64,000 nucleotides of DNA from Arenicola marina (GCA_964019135.1 OZ025256.1:39652035-39716034); one strand, 5' to 3'. Numbered from the stretch's first letter, positions 9,901 to 21,175 are shown. The notes: generated by a model not told the origin, from the sequence alone. Program-made: numbers and translations.

Positions 9901-12900
9901 GTGGGGGCTGGGGTGTTGGTCTGAGGGCTGGGGTGTTGGTGTGCCGGCTGGGGTATTGGCGTGAGGGCTGGGGTTTTGGTCTGAGGGCTGGGGTTTTGGC
10001 GTGAGGGCTGGGGTGTTGGTGTGAGGGCTGGGGTGTTGGTGTGAGGGCTGGGGTGTTGATGTGAGGACTGGGGTGTTGGTATGAGGGCTGGGGTGTTGGT
10101 GTTAGGGCTGGGGTGTTGGTGTGCGGGCTGGAGTGTTGGTGTGAGGGCTGGGGTGTTGGTATGAGGGCTGCGGTGCTGGCGTGAGGGCTGGGGTGTTGGT
10201 GTGAGGGCTGGAGTGTTGGTATGAGGGCTGGGGTGTTGGTATGAGGGCTGGGGTGTTGGTGTGAGGGTTGAGGTGTTGATATGAGGGCTGGGGTGTTGGT
10301 GTGAGGGCTGGGGTGTTGGTATGAGGGCTGGGGTGTTGGTATGAGGGTTGGGGTGTTGGTATGAGGGCTGGTGTGTTGGCGTGAGGGCTGGTGTCTTGGT
10401 ATGAGGGCTGGGGTGTTGGTGTGAGGGCTGGGGTGTTGGTGTGAGGGCTGGGGTGTTGGTGTGAGGGCTGGGGTGTTGGTATGAGGGTTGGGGTGTGGGT
10501 ATCAGGGCTGGAGTGTTGGCGTGAGGGCTGGGGTCTTGGTATGAGGGCTGGGGTGTTGGTGTGAGGGCTGGGGTGTTGGTGTGAGGGTTGGGGTGTTTGT
10601 GTGAGGGCTGGGGTGTTTGTGTGAGGGCTGGTGTGTTGGTGTGAGGGCTGGGGTGTTGGGGTGAGGGCCAGGGTGTTGGTCGGAGGGATGGGGTGTTGGG
10701 GTGAGGGCTGGGGTGTTGGCGTGAGGGCTGGGGTGTTTGTGAGAGGGCTGGGGGGGTTTGTGTGAGGGCTGGTGTGTTGGCGTGAGGGCTGGGGTGTTGG
10801 TGTGAGGGCTGGGGTGTTGGTGTGAGGGCTGGAGTGTTGGTGTAAGGGCTGGGGTGTTGGTATGAGAGCTGTTGTGTTGGCGTGAGGGCTGGGGTGTTGG
10901 CGTGAGGGCTAGGGTGTTGGTATGAGGGCTAGGGTGTTGGTGTGAGGGCTGGGGTGTTGGTGTGAGGGCTGGAGTGTTGGTGTGAGGGCTGGAGTGTTGG
11001 TATGAGGGCTGGGGTGTTGGTATGAGGGCTGGGGTGTTGGTGTGAGGGTTGAGGTGTTGATATGAGGGCTGGGGTGTTGGTGTGAGGGCTGGGGTGTTGG
11101 TATGAGGGCTGGGGTGTTGGTATGAGGGTTGGGGTGTTGGTATGAGGGCTGGAGTGTTGGCGTGAGGGCTGGGGTCTTGGTATGAGGGCTGGGGTGTTGG
11201 TGTGAGGGCTGGGGTGTTGGTGTGAGGGTTGGGGTGTTGGTGTGAGGCCTGGGGTGTTGGTGTGAGGGCTGGGGTGTTGGTATGAGTGCTGGGGTGTTGG
11301 TATGAGGGCTGGGGTGTTGGTGTGAGGGCTGGGGGCTGATGCGAGGGCTTAGGTGTTGGAGTGAGGGTTGTGTTGTTAGTCTGAGGGCTGGGGTGTTGAT
11401 GTGAGGACTGGGGTGTCGGTTTGAGGGTTGTTGTGTTGGTGTGAGGGCTGGGGTGTTGGTGTGAGGGCTGGAGTGTTGGTCTGAGAGTTGTGGTGTTGTT
11501 GTGAGGGCTGGGGTGTTGGTGTGAGGGCTGGGGTGTTGGTGTGAGGGCTGGGGTGTTGGTGTGAGGGCTGGAGTGTTGGTCTGAGAGTTGTGGTGTTGTT
11601 GTGAGGGCTGGGGTGTTGGTGTGAGGGTTGGGTGTTGGTGTGAGGGCTGGGGGGTTGGTGTGAGGGCTGGGGTGTTGGGGTGAGGGCTGGGCTGTTGATG
11701 TGAGGCCTGGGGTGTTGGTCTGAGGGCTGTGGTGTTGGTGTGACGGGTGGGGTGTTGGGGTGCCGGATGGGGTGTTGGTGTAGGGGCGGGGGTGTTGGTC
11801 TTAGGGCTGGGGTGTTGGTCTGAGGGCTGGAGTGTTGGTCTGAGAGCTGGGGTTTTGGTCTGAGGGCTGGGGTTTTGGCGTGAGGGCTGGGGTGTTGGTA
11901 TGAGGGCTGGGGTGTTGGCGTGAGGGCTGGGGTTTTGGTCTGAGGGCTGGGGTTTTGGCGTGAGGGCTGGGGTGTTGGTGTGAGGGCTGGGGTTTTGGCG
12001 TGAGGGCTGCGGTGTTGGTGTGAGGGCTGGGGTGTTGATGTGAGGACTGGGGTGTTGGTGTGAGGGCTGGGGTGTTGGGGTGCCGGCTGGGGTATTGGCG
12101 TGAGGGCTGGGGTGTTGGTGTGAGGGCTGGGGTTTTGGCGTGAGGGCTGCGGTGTTGGTGTGAGGGCTGGGGTGTTGGTGTGAGGGCTGGGGTGTTGATG
12201 TGAGGACTGGGGTGTTGGTGTGAGGGCTGGGGTGTTGGGGTGCCGGCTGGGGTGTTGGTGTGAGGGCTGGGGTTTTGGCGTGAGGGCTGGGGTGTTGGTG
12301 TGAGGGCTGGGGTTTTGTCGTGAGGGCTGCGGTGTTGGTGTGAGGGCTGGGGTGTTGGTGTGAGGGCTGGGGTGTTGGGGTGCCGGCTGGGGTGTTGGTG
12401 TGAGGGCTGGGGTTTTGGCGTGAGGGCTGGGGTGTTGGTGTGAGGGCTGGGGTGTTGATGTGAGGACTGGGGTGTTGGTGTGAGGGCTGGGGTGTTGGTG
12501 TGAGGGCTGGGGTGTTGATGTGAGGACTGGGGTGTTGGTGTGAGGGCTGGGGTGTTGGTGTGAGGGCTGGGGTGTTGATGTGAGGACTGGGGTGTTGATG
12601 TGAGGACTGGGGTGTTGGTGTGAGGGCTGGGGTGTTGGTGTGAGGGCTGTGGTGTTGATGTGAGGGCTGGGGTGTTGATGTGAGGACTGGGGTGTTGGTG
12701 TGAGGACTGGGGTGTTGGTGTGAGGGCTGGGGTGTTGGTGTGAGGGCTGGGGTGTTGATGTGAGGACTGGGGTGTTGGTGTGAGGGCTGGGGTGTTGGTG
12801 TGAGGGCTAGGGTGTTGGTGTGAGGACTGGGGTGTTGGTGTGAGGACTGGGGTGTTGATGTGAGGACTGGGGTGTTGGTGTGAGGACTGGGGTGTTGGTG

Positions 12901-12936
12901 TGAGGGCTGGGGTGTTGGTGTGAGGGCTGGGGTGTT
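6958..12936. repeat. Giant 20-bp minisatellite, about 300 copies
   Basis: The monomer is GGCTGGGGTGTTGGTGTGAG with common variants (GTATGAG, GCGTGAG, GATGTGAGGACTGG). The array is nearly uninterrupted for about 6 kb. Blocks of distinct variants recur at larger scale. The GGTTGAGGTGTTGATATGAG variant lies near 7970, 8631, 8911, 10266 and 11047. The CTGATGCGAGGGCTTAGGTG block at about 9441 recurs at about 11336. The right end (12421-12600) settles into 60-bp trimers. The G-rich strand pairs GGG-CT-GGGG in every unit. Long minus-strand open frames rich in Pro, His and Thr exist only because the repeat lacks stops on that strand. Confidence 0.97.
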
Positions 12937-13124
12937 ACTGTTAGACATGTTCAGAATCATGCAGATCTAATTACTTGTTCCTTTTTTTGCCGACATCTTC
13001 TGATCGTAAATAAATTAAGCACCATTTTAGTTGTCTTTGCGTGTCGAGGTGTAAACTGATTAAATTGATCCATGTTGCGCACTAACCATTTCTTTTGTTT
13101 CCCCGGGGGGACAATATGATGTGA

Positions 13125-13313
13125 TTAGGCCGCAGGCGCCAGTACAGCAGCATAGTGCGCCTGCGCAGAATCTTCGGCAAACAGCGTCGTTCAACCGCCT
13201 ATTACGTGTATAAGTGGTTCGAAGATGACTATAAAAGGATCGCAGCGATAAGGCTCATCAAACTGGTGTCTTTAATCAAAGGCGACAGAAAGTCGATTCC
13301 AGTACCAACATAA
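13125..13313 (+). pseudogene. Coding-like 62-codon stretch, possible transposase HTH remnant
   Basis: After a pyrimidine-rich tract and an AG (GTGATTAG), the plus frame is open to a stop at 13311. It encodes a basic, helical-looking peptide containing SSIVRLRRIFGKQRR and YYVYKWFEDDYKR. This order of an IVRLRR helix, FGKQR and a VYKWFED helix recalls helix-turn-helix domains found in many animal transposon-derived proteins, but I cannot place it in a family with confidence. There is no ATG at its start and no downstream partner. It is best read as a decayed fragment. Confidence 0.28.
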
Positions 13314-13509
13314 TTGGGTTGCCTGTGATGTTATTATTCGTTTGAGCTCGCTGGCCATGGCATAGTCCAAGGTGCTGAGAAATATAGCGCATACGATGCT
13401 TTCAATCAATGGTTTTAAGGTATGCATGCATGCTTAAAAAAACAAACAAAAAAACAAACAAAAACTAGAGTCAACAAAGAATTCCACCTGGAGCGTTATT
13501 CCCTTATAT

Positions 13510-14604
13510 TATTACTCTCAAATATGTCCCGGGTTATTAGTGTTTAAAAGTCTCATTTCGCCAGTTAAAAGCTGTGCCGAGTAATTTTCCATATGTGTAC
13601 AAGGAATTACTTAGGTTGTGGTTGGACAACTGTCTCTGTGATGAAAATGTAACGAACGATATAATTTCCTCATCTGCTCAAATATTATGGAATAACGATT
13701 TATTTTTATACAAAGGTATGCCACTGTATATAAGGCGTTGGATAAAATGTGGCATCATATTTGTTAGTGACATTGTTAATGAATCTGGATCAACTGACTA
13801 CGTTAACTTATTTCAGAAGGTAACCGACTGTCCGCTAACTCATTTCGAGTTAAATGTCGTGAGGGGAGGATTGCGGTCTATTGAAGGAAAGTCAATTTTA
13901 ATGTCAAGGGATAGCTCAATTGTTTTTGCAAATAAGATGTTGAATACTACATCGACAAAGTATATTCGTACTCGTCTTAAGAGAAAGCTTTGCTACATAT
14001 ACATGTCCAACTCAAAGTTCCTTTAGAGTATGAACAAAACCCACTCAGACAAATTGGGAAGCTTGCCTCTTTGGTGTTTAAAGAAACGCAGTTGATTTCG
14101 CTGCAATGGAAAATACTCCATTACCTGTATCCCACTAATACTCTGCTACAAAGATGAAAAATGTCTCAGTCAAATCTATGTAACGCATGCAATGAGCCAG
14201 ACACCACCAAACATTATTTTTATAAATGCAACTTGGTTAAAGATTTATGGGATGATGTAAAACACAATATAAAAACAAAGCTGTTTGGTGAGACAATTAT
14301 ATCGGAGAAAGAAATTATGTTAGGTTTTCATGACCGGTCAGTTTTCCTTAATACTTCAGACTTTATTTACTGCAATAGACTTATCTTGGTGGTAAAAAAA
14401 TGTATCTGTAAATTTAAATTCGATAATCGAGAACCTTTAAGGTGTATTTTTGCTACTGAAATATAACTACGTGAACAAATGCACTTGATTTTATGTATTA
14501 TCAATTTTTGTGTCTATATCTGTTTATATGGTAATGTAACTTCGTTTTGCCTTTTCCTTTTGTGGAAATAAAATTTATAAAAAAAAAAAAAAAAAAAAAA
14601 AAAA
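13510..14604 (+). mobile_element. 5'-truncated LINE, L1/Tx1-like 3' end
   Basis: The segment encodes the C-terminal region of a LINE polyprotein and ends with AATAAA (14567-14572) and a poly(A) tail (14579-14604). The first open part (13574-14026) contains ILWNNDLFLYKGMPLYIRRW and HFELNVVRGGLRSI, the pattern seen after the reverse transcriptase in L1/Tx1 elements. The second (14161-14466) has the zinc-knuckle-like CNACNEPDTTKHYFYKC. One frame change near 14026 and one TGA at 14155-14157 separate them, so the copy is dead. The left end is approximate. The endonuclease and catalytic RT parts are absent, as in typical 5' truncation. No target duplication was recognised. Confidence 0.8.
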
Positions 14605-14628
14605 TACACATGCTGTTTCTAGTAGTGA

Positions 14629-14927
14629 CAGGGGCGGATGCCAAACTTGCGACGGGTTGGGGGGGGGGGGGGGTCCAAACTTGCGATCAGGGGGTGTGGC
14701 TCCGAACAAAATTGCGACCAGGAATTTATGACCAATTTTATGACGACCGCCGGGGGGGGGGGTCCACCCACCCCAGATAGCGTTCTACCTCAAAAATGGA
14801 GGTGGGGGGTGGGGAGGTCTACGCATCAGATGGCCTGAATTTTGCATTGAAAAACGGCCTTCTGTCTCAAAGAGGGGAGGGGGGGGGGGTCCGGGCCCCC
14901 TAGACCTCCCCGCTGGATCCGTCCTTG
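14629..14927. mobile_element. Inverted-repeat MITE next to the LINE tail
   Basis: The left end CAGGGGCGGAT and the right end GGATCCGTCCTTG are inverted copies of CARGGRCGGATCC. The interior is dominated by G-runs and GGGTCC motifs and has no coding content. Elements with this kind of end are common in marine invertebrate genomes, which is family knowledge rather than something shown here. The flanks AGTAGTGA and AGTGGTAT are only partly alike, so the target duplication is uncertain. Confidence 0.55.
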
Positions 14928-17261
14928 AGTGGTATGACAGGGAGCCTTACGAAAGTATACTGAACAAACTTATAAACGCAACACTTAGTAATTTCAAATA
15001 TTTCTGATATAATTCAGAATATATATAATATATTCGTTTATCAATCCGCAACACATGTCACATGCGGAAGTGTCCCCCCATGCGCAGCTATCCCCCTTAA
15101 AGGAATAGTTTAGTCCGGTTTTTGGGCCAGCAAGGCGTAGCATGTTACATATAGATCAACATGCAAACTATCAGTCTAAAATGTATGTTGCTACCGGCTC
15201 CAGCAATAAGTATTAGTATTTGGCACTGAAACCTTCACATTAACCGCTTCCCGCTCGACTGTGAGTTCGGCATGCTGAGCAGAGCGCAAGCCAATCAGCG
15301 CGCTGCGTAAAAAACGCGTCATAGGTTCCAGGCGGCCACACAGCCTGCCCTGTCTCAGCCTTATCATGAACGCAACGTAGCCGCGGTGAACGCGGGTCAA
15401 ACGTGAAAGAATAATAAATTAAAAGGCAAAACCAACTGCTGGTTCAGGAAATCACTCCCGTATGCAACAAAATGACTTTCCACTCAATGGCGAGCAAATA
15501 CATTGTCTCAAGCGAGAGATGCCTTGACAGAGATGTATGGACACTCGGCCTCTTTTCGATACACGACAGCAGTACATGTAGAAGACATGTGTGACTTATA
15601 CCTAAAACTGCAGGCCTGTCGGAAACAGTTGTTTCCCGCTACATAAAACAGTATTCAAAGTATACTGAATTGAAGGAATAGTGATTACCATTTAACAGAA
15701 TTGTAATATTTGTTGTGAGTGCAATGGTAAATCTGACACTGCTTGAAAATGACCGTAAGGTGGAAATTGTGTCCAATGTAACAGTTTTGTGTGTAAAATT
15801 GATTAAGGATGCAATAATAATTAATTAATAATGTAAATTAAAATTTAAAACACTTTATAGAATATGTAATATTATGGAATATTTCAATTTTGTATTCACT
15901 TCATCCAAAACTTATTTTTGTAGTGAGTAGACTTTTTTTTTGTCAAGGCACTGATTTTCCCAAATGAAAGTATTTCATAATTTTTTGCAAAAGAAATATT
16001 TAAAAAAAACATGAAACTTATATTACGCTTGAAGTAAATCTTATATTCACCCATACTGTGATGGTGTCCAAAGGAAGCAGTTATTTGTTTTATAAAAATC
16101 ACAACAAATCAAACTGATGGCTACATTTTCATGGGCATTATATCAAAAGAACCTTGCACAGTTTATTCGAATTCTGATAAGCATAAGGATATATTTGGAG
16201 TATTTATCAAGCAAGTCACTGCTGAGTCCAATTGATTATGTGAAGGATATCAAGATCAAGCAAGCCCTATCCAAGTGACAATAACTGCCATCCAGCAATT
16301 AGAATTTGCACAGTAAAATTAATGGCTTTTAATTCAATTAGCCAAAAGAACACTACATTGTATATGATCAACATTGAATAAACCTTGCGCATTGTTTCAG
16401 TGATCTGGGTCAGTCTCACCAACCAGTCGATGAATAATTACACTGGTTACAATATCCTTATTAAACAAATCAATGGCTTGTGTATGTATATATGTGATAC
16501 AGTTAAACCATAACAAAATGAATCTGGACCTGGCATCTTATGTAACCTATATATAGTTATATTTACCCCCCTCAGGTCAGGTCTCATTCTGCCAAACAAG
16601 GTAACTGCATCTGGCAATCCATGTGCAATCAAAAAAGGTTTATCAAACTATCATTATTAACCTTAGCTATACAATAGGGTCAGTATATCCCACGTTATAG
16701 AGAATAACCCATCCAGGGTTTTGTATTTCCCCCCACAATATGTGTCAACAGGTCAAGGATATGTAATTAAATACTATACAGTATCTCTTGCGTAATTCTG
16801 CTCATGCAGCAATTTTTTAATACAATCATCATACTCCAATCTATGAAGCTTCTAAGATGCTAAAAATGTCGTCACACTATTCATCATGACATATCAACCC
16901 TAAAATAACCAAAAAGGTGCATTTAACATGCCTTGTTAATCATGGCAAATTATCTATTTGCTCTGATGTAAAAATGACTGTAAAGAAAAAAAAAAGTCTA
17001 CTGATTTTCACAGGAAGGTCATTGAGTTCATTGTGTGACTCAACAACAGAAGTTTCATTAATGTTTGGTATTTCTTCAAGCTCCTGAAGGAGCTGAAATG
17101 TAGAAAAAGACATATTTCAATACTTATTCACATATTGTAATTTGCTGAAATGAAAACTAAACACAGTTTTTTTTAAAATTATGGCTATGAAGGATTCCAC
17201 AGATGTGTTTTTTTAGCCGGGTAACAGTTCTCAGTACCGGTAGATCTATGGGGGGGGGGGG
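14928..17261. other. Mostly AT-rich low-copy DNA
   Basis: From 15100 to 15420 there is a more GC-balanced patch beginning TTAAAGGAATAGTTTAGTCC that includes a CCAATCA box. This could be a small element or a regulatory patch. The rest to 17260 is AT-rich with only short open frames lacking domains. No gene is supported. Confidence 0.4.
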
Positions 17262-17440
17262 GGGAGGGAGGTCATGATGAATTAAAAGGAGAATTGGCTA
17301 TTTCTGAATATTCAGTTATTTAATATTAAAATTCCCAGTTCACAATTACTGAACATAATTGATGACAGCAGTCGGTTAATGCCCCATTCTCCATTGAAAA
17401 GAATTATTTCCCTCATTTCCAATTTAAAAAATATGTCCGG
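17262..17440 (-). repeat. Dispersed repeat family B, copy 2
   Basis: Reverse-oriented copy of 4050-4240. It shares the AATATTAAAATTCCCAGTTC block and the GATGAATTAAAAGGAGAA end, beside a G-run at 17251-17265. Confidence 0.55.
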
Positions 17441-17859
17441 TCGATGAGGATTGAAATAAGCTTATATTGAATTTATTAGATCTAATATATAAACATATAA
17501 GCATGATAAGTTTGTAACTTAGCTTACTTGATATATCATAGACTTGCGCTGACACTACCACACTTATATTATTATAAGTTGAGACAGGGGGGCCTGCTAA
17601 GCTTATCAAACTGTCAAAAGGGCCCAATTTAGCATTAGCCTTGGCTTAGGTGCTTGACCCTGGCCTTGGTGGTTTGTCAACAAACCTGTGAACGGACCGT
17701 ATCAAACCGCTGTGGGCCTACTAACCTTCCCCTCTTCGTGATCTCGCGTTCTCTTCCGATGCAAGGAGCTTTTTTCTTGTTTCCTTCACTGACTTGTGTT
17801 GAAATATATCCGCAGTGAGTTTGTGAACAGGTCTCAGGTAGGCCTACAACTCTGGGGCG

Positions 17860-17985
17860 ATGCGGCTCCATGACGAGAAAACGTTCTTCAGAATGGAGGT
17901 GACAAAGCCCGTGTTAGTGGGCAGGTGGGGTGAACAAGATTCAATTTTGCCAGCCACAAACGAATCCTTGGCGCATTATCCCATG
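17860..17985 (+). CDS. Possible first coding exon, plus strand
   Basis: The ATG at 17860 is the first Met after an in-frame TAG. Forty-two codons follow, from MRLHDEKTFFRMEV through VLVGRWGEQDSILP to SLAHYPM. The stretch ends at a good donor, CCCATG|GTAAGC, in phase 0. The composition is strongly protein-like. A pyrimidine-rich tract with CAG (17770-17813) and a further AG|GT lie upstream, so a 5' non-coding exon is possible. I do not recognise the protein. Coding-like stretches near 18101-18200 and at 18574-18705 could be later exons, but phases and order are unproven. Confidence 0.42.
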
Positions 17986-18573
17986 GTAAGCGGAAGAAAG
18001 AACAATCTGGGCTTGATTCCTTTACTCGGACACAACCAGGAGCACAACACGTCGGCATTTTAAGGCCAGATGTGCTTGTATGTTTTGAGTGTTGAACGAA
18101 TGGCTGACCTGGGCGCTCAAAACATTCTAAGCACCAATGACGCGGGATCCAAGGTCAAGGTCGATTTCTCACTCGATCCTTGGAAACCAACTTTCGCGCC
18201 AAATTTTTGTTTGCACAACAAAACCTTCGTAACTTTTTACTTTATTTTTTTTTGATATTCAATTTTGATCATTTCAATAGATATTTTACTTGTCTTGCAT
18301 ATGCTAAAAAGAAAAGGACAATCCAACGCACAAATCCTCGGACTATATTCCTTTAAGCAAAATACATGATATTGAGGCCCTCTCCGCTCAATGTGTTCGT
18401 ACGGCGCCATTATGATAGATACAGCTCCGCATGGGGGACAATCCCGCATACCATACGGGCCCTTTCACCAACAGATGTGCAACTAGTGACCACAACAATT
18501 TCAGCACAGGGAGGGTCATGTAGCAGAAATTCTCCAGTCAATATCCTGTGTGTTTATCTTTATCGTCTCACAG

Positions 18574-18810
18574 TGCAGTGCATCCCCATTGGCATGGACC
18601 TACCAGGCTGTCAATGGTGGGCTGTGGCATGTCACCCCTCTCGTCCCCGAGGTCTACCAGGACTGTGTGGACGTTACAGGCACACATGGTGCGCTGGCCT
18701 ACCTTTAAGATCCAGAACACCCAAAGATGCTCTATGGTGATAGGTATGACGAATATGCAGGTCACTGGGGAACTTTTGATAGCTTCCCGGTTCATTGGCG
18801 GATTTCAGAC
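18574..18810 (+). pseudogene. Coding-like stretch after a strong acceptor
   Basis: A long pyrimidine tract ends in CAG at 18571-18573. The following frame reads CSASPLAWTYQAVNGGLWHV and on to VPEVYQDCVDVTGTHGALAY, 44 codons, then one TAA (18706-18708). The same frame continues as DPEHPKMLYGDRYDEYAGHW up to an inverted-repeat element. An acceptor-like CCTACCTTTAAG overlaps the TAA, so two exons rather than a broken one remain possible. The composition looks genuinely coding. No family is recognised. The minus strand is also open here with a less protein-like product. Confidence 0.33.
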
Positions 18811-19765
18811 TTAATATCGTCAGCGAATGTCGTCACGGCACCTACTGTCGTCAAGCCCAAAACTATCGCGTTTTTGTAATATTCACACCCGGTTGGCGCT
18901 TCCGGTTCCTGAATTTTGCATATTTTAATTAATCATGGACACTGATGAATATTCAGTAGGTCGCCGCAGGCAGGTTTAAGCCAACTTCTCTCCACCGGAA
19001 ACTGTGAGTGACAGTGTGTAAACTGGCCACTTCGACGGAATCTTCACTCTGTCCGGAATTATCTGACCAGCAACAGGAGAACCGAAAGGGAAAGTGATAC
19101 AGACAGTGAAGCTGAAGGTGCCAACAAGGTTAATGTGCTTTTAGAGACTATGGCAGGGGCAATGCGGAGACTGACAAAGCGAGCCAGCCAGGCGGGCAGC
19201 GAAGTTGGTTGTGAATCACAGCAACAAAGTAGCGAGAGCTGGGCCTGGGCTGGAGCCAGGACTGGCTTGCAAGCGACACTTCATTGCCTCCCTTCTTCAA
19301 ATAAGTTGTTTTTCGACTTTTCGACCCTCAATCAAAATTGCATAAAGCAGGTTACCCAGCTGACTTTGTTAGTAGTATGCATTGGCTTAGTCAACAACAT
19401 TCACGATGTGACATCGCTCTACATGCAGTCACAGTAGGGCAAGGGGTGTGGGGGGGGGGGGCACCGTAGTAAATCAGTGTAGCGGTGTGGTGATGTGCCG
19501 TCATACTTTTGTTTATCAGCGACATATTAATATGTGCATAATTTAGGCTGGTTTTATTCAGGAAAGAAGGGGTGAATGCCAGTTTTTGAACACAATATAG
19601 GCCTGTAAAAAAGATTAAACCAATGTTTATTTAGCAACTTTATTTATCAACTAAAATGTTATCTTATCGTAATTCTCCCAAATTATATGAATCAATTAAT
19701 TTAATAATAATCTTGAGAACAATTTAAATTAAATCTGTAGGGGTGTGAAAGGGGCGTCCAGTGTC

Positions 19766-19895
19766 CAGTCTCAATTTTTCAAAATTCGCAATGTCAAATG
19801 TCGATTTTTCAAAATTCACACTGTCAAATGTCGATTTTTTACAATTCGCAGTGTCAAATGTCGATTTTTCAAAATTTGCACTGTCAAATGTCCAA
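19766..19895. repeat. 30-bp tandem repeat, about 4 copies
   Basis: Units begin TGTCGATTTTTCAAAATTC and recur at exactly 30 bp (19771, 19801, 19831, 19861). Degenerate relatives containing TGTCG continue to about 20030. It lies inside the 1.9-kb inverted-repeat element. Confidence 0.85.
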
Positions 19896-20637
19896 AGCGT
19901 CGCTTTTTTCAGTGTCGTTTTTTTCTAAAATGCCACTATCCGTGTGGATGTGTTCTTTTTTCAAATCCGCGATGTCGGAATGTGAGGGTCAATGTCGAAT
20001 GTCGATTTTTCAAATATGCCTGTGTCGCATGTCTCCATTCACCCCTTCCAGACCCTTGGCTATATATGCAGCAACGAGTGAATCTGAAAACGGACAAAAA
20101 CAAAAACGGCGGGAGGGGGGGGGGGGGAATTCAGTTTCTATGAAGTAACAGGCACAATTTCAACGGACAGTAAGGTCTTTCCATGGATCTGCTGCTCGCC
20201 GATACCTTGACTGTATCACCTGCCTTCACTTTCAAGTGACGTATCTTAATTTCATCTTAAAAATCATTTTGTTTGTAAAGTTTTTTTTCATCGACAAAAA
20301 CGTTTTTTTGGCACCTGAATTTTCCAGATAAGAAAACGTTCTTTAAACCGCAGAAAAACGTTTTGAAATACGGGTCTAAAAGTATTACACCTCTGTTTAC
20401 GTTTTAACGTATTGATATGGTAATAAAAACGTAATGATTTATTATAACCAAATAAGAACCAAAAACAATTCTAAAAAGGTTCGAAAAACGTGTTAGATTG
20501 CAAATTTCCGAAAACAACGCGCCGAAACGTTTACGTTTACTGTTTCCGCCCGCATGCAGCTATCTGTTTGAATATTCATAAAAAACTGCGTAATCACCGA
20601 ACCGGAAGCGCCAACCGGGCGTGAATTACAAAAACGA

Positions 20638-20716
20638 AAAAATATCGTCACGTCACCAAATATCGTCACTTTACCGAATATCGTCCCGTCACTAAATATC
20701 GTCACCGAATTTCGTG
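20638..20716. repeat. 18-bp ATATCGTCAC repeats in element end
   Basis: Four units of the type AATATCGTCACGTCACCA (18 bp) form the outer part of the right end of the 1.9-kb element. Similar GTCGTCA motifs lie at the left end. Confidence 0.7.
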
Positions 20717-20741
20717 ACGTCACAGTATATCGCCACCGACC

Positions 20742-20970
20742 ATGCAGAGTGATTCGAGCTCCCCATTGACATCAAACCGGACCGAGGCCACTGGGGTCGG
20801 CGGTTCCTTTGTAGTGGTGCACTTTGCAGTGGTCGTCCCCAGTCGGTAGCTGTCAGGCAGTGACCTGCTACAGTGGATTGAAGATGCGCGCTCTGTTATC
20901 GCCCAAACCACTGGCTTGGTTGGCCATGTTTACCGTACCGTAGAATTTGGCCTAGAGGACATGTATTGTG
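20742..20970 (+). pseudogene. Coding-like stretch with one internal stop
   Basis: An ATG at 20742 opens 35 codons (MQSDSSSPLTSNRTEATGVG and on), then a TAG at 20847-20849. In the same frame 40 further codons follow that look coding: SGSDLLQWIEDARSVIAQTT then HVYRTVEFGLEDMYCG. A GTAG|CTG acceptor at the stop is an alternative explanation. On the minus strand the same DNA reads PVASVRFDVNGELE, which resembles a WD40 repeat, and in another frame GDDHCKVHHYKG, also WD-like. Which strand was the gene cannot be settled by eye. It looks like a fragment of a decayed or multi-exon gene. Confidence 0.28.
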
Positions 20971-21175
20971 GGAGGGGGGGGGGGGGGGGTAGGGCCGCCC
21001 ACAGGAGATGTCAGAGGTTAGGGGGGATAGGTCATTTAGGTAGGACTAAAGGTAATCGGGGGCGGGGGGGGATGCGTTAATAATATCTGACTGCGAGTGA
21101 AGGGTTTAAAGGGAGAGATGGGGCTGTAGGGTGGGGGGGGGGAGGGGGGGGGGTCAGACATCTGGCATTCACTTT

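Larger units (their letters stand above)
18815..20735. mobile_element. Inverted-repeat DNA element of about 1.9 kb
   Basis: A block ending CCCGGTTGGCGCTTCCGGTT at about 18890-18909 recurs as its reverse complement at about 20599-20618. Further inward both sides carry a GAATATTCA motif, and outward both carry ATATCGTCAC-type repeats. The interior holds a 30-bp array and a plus-strand frame at about 19099-19437 (contains TDSEAEGANKVNVLLETMAG) that matches no transposase I know. The limits are approximate. It could be a non-autonomous DNA transposon that landed among the coding-like stretches on either side. Confidence 0.5.

Noticed and set aside
6958-12936. Telomeric or subtelomeric repeat
   Set aside because: The unit is not TTAGGG-like, and the array is flanked by ordinary sequence on both sides.
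6886-12960. Very long minus-strand Pro/His/Thr-rich open frames as mucin-like genes
   Set aside because: They consist wholly of the 20-bp repeat, which lacks stops on that strand in all phases. There is no signal peptide, domain or independent coding evidence.
13574-14466. Host gene of two exons
   Set aside because: The two open parts are joined by LINE C-terminal sequence in the expected order, and the segment ends in a poly(A) tail, so it is a dead LINE rather than a spliced gene.
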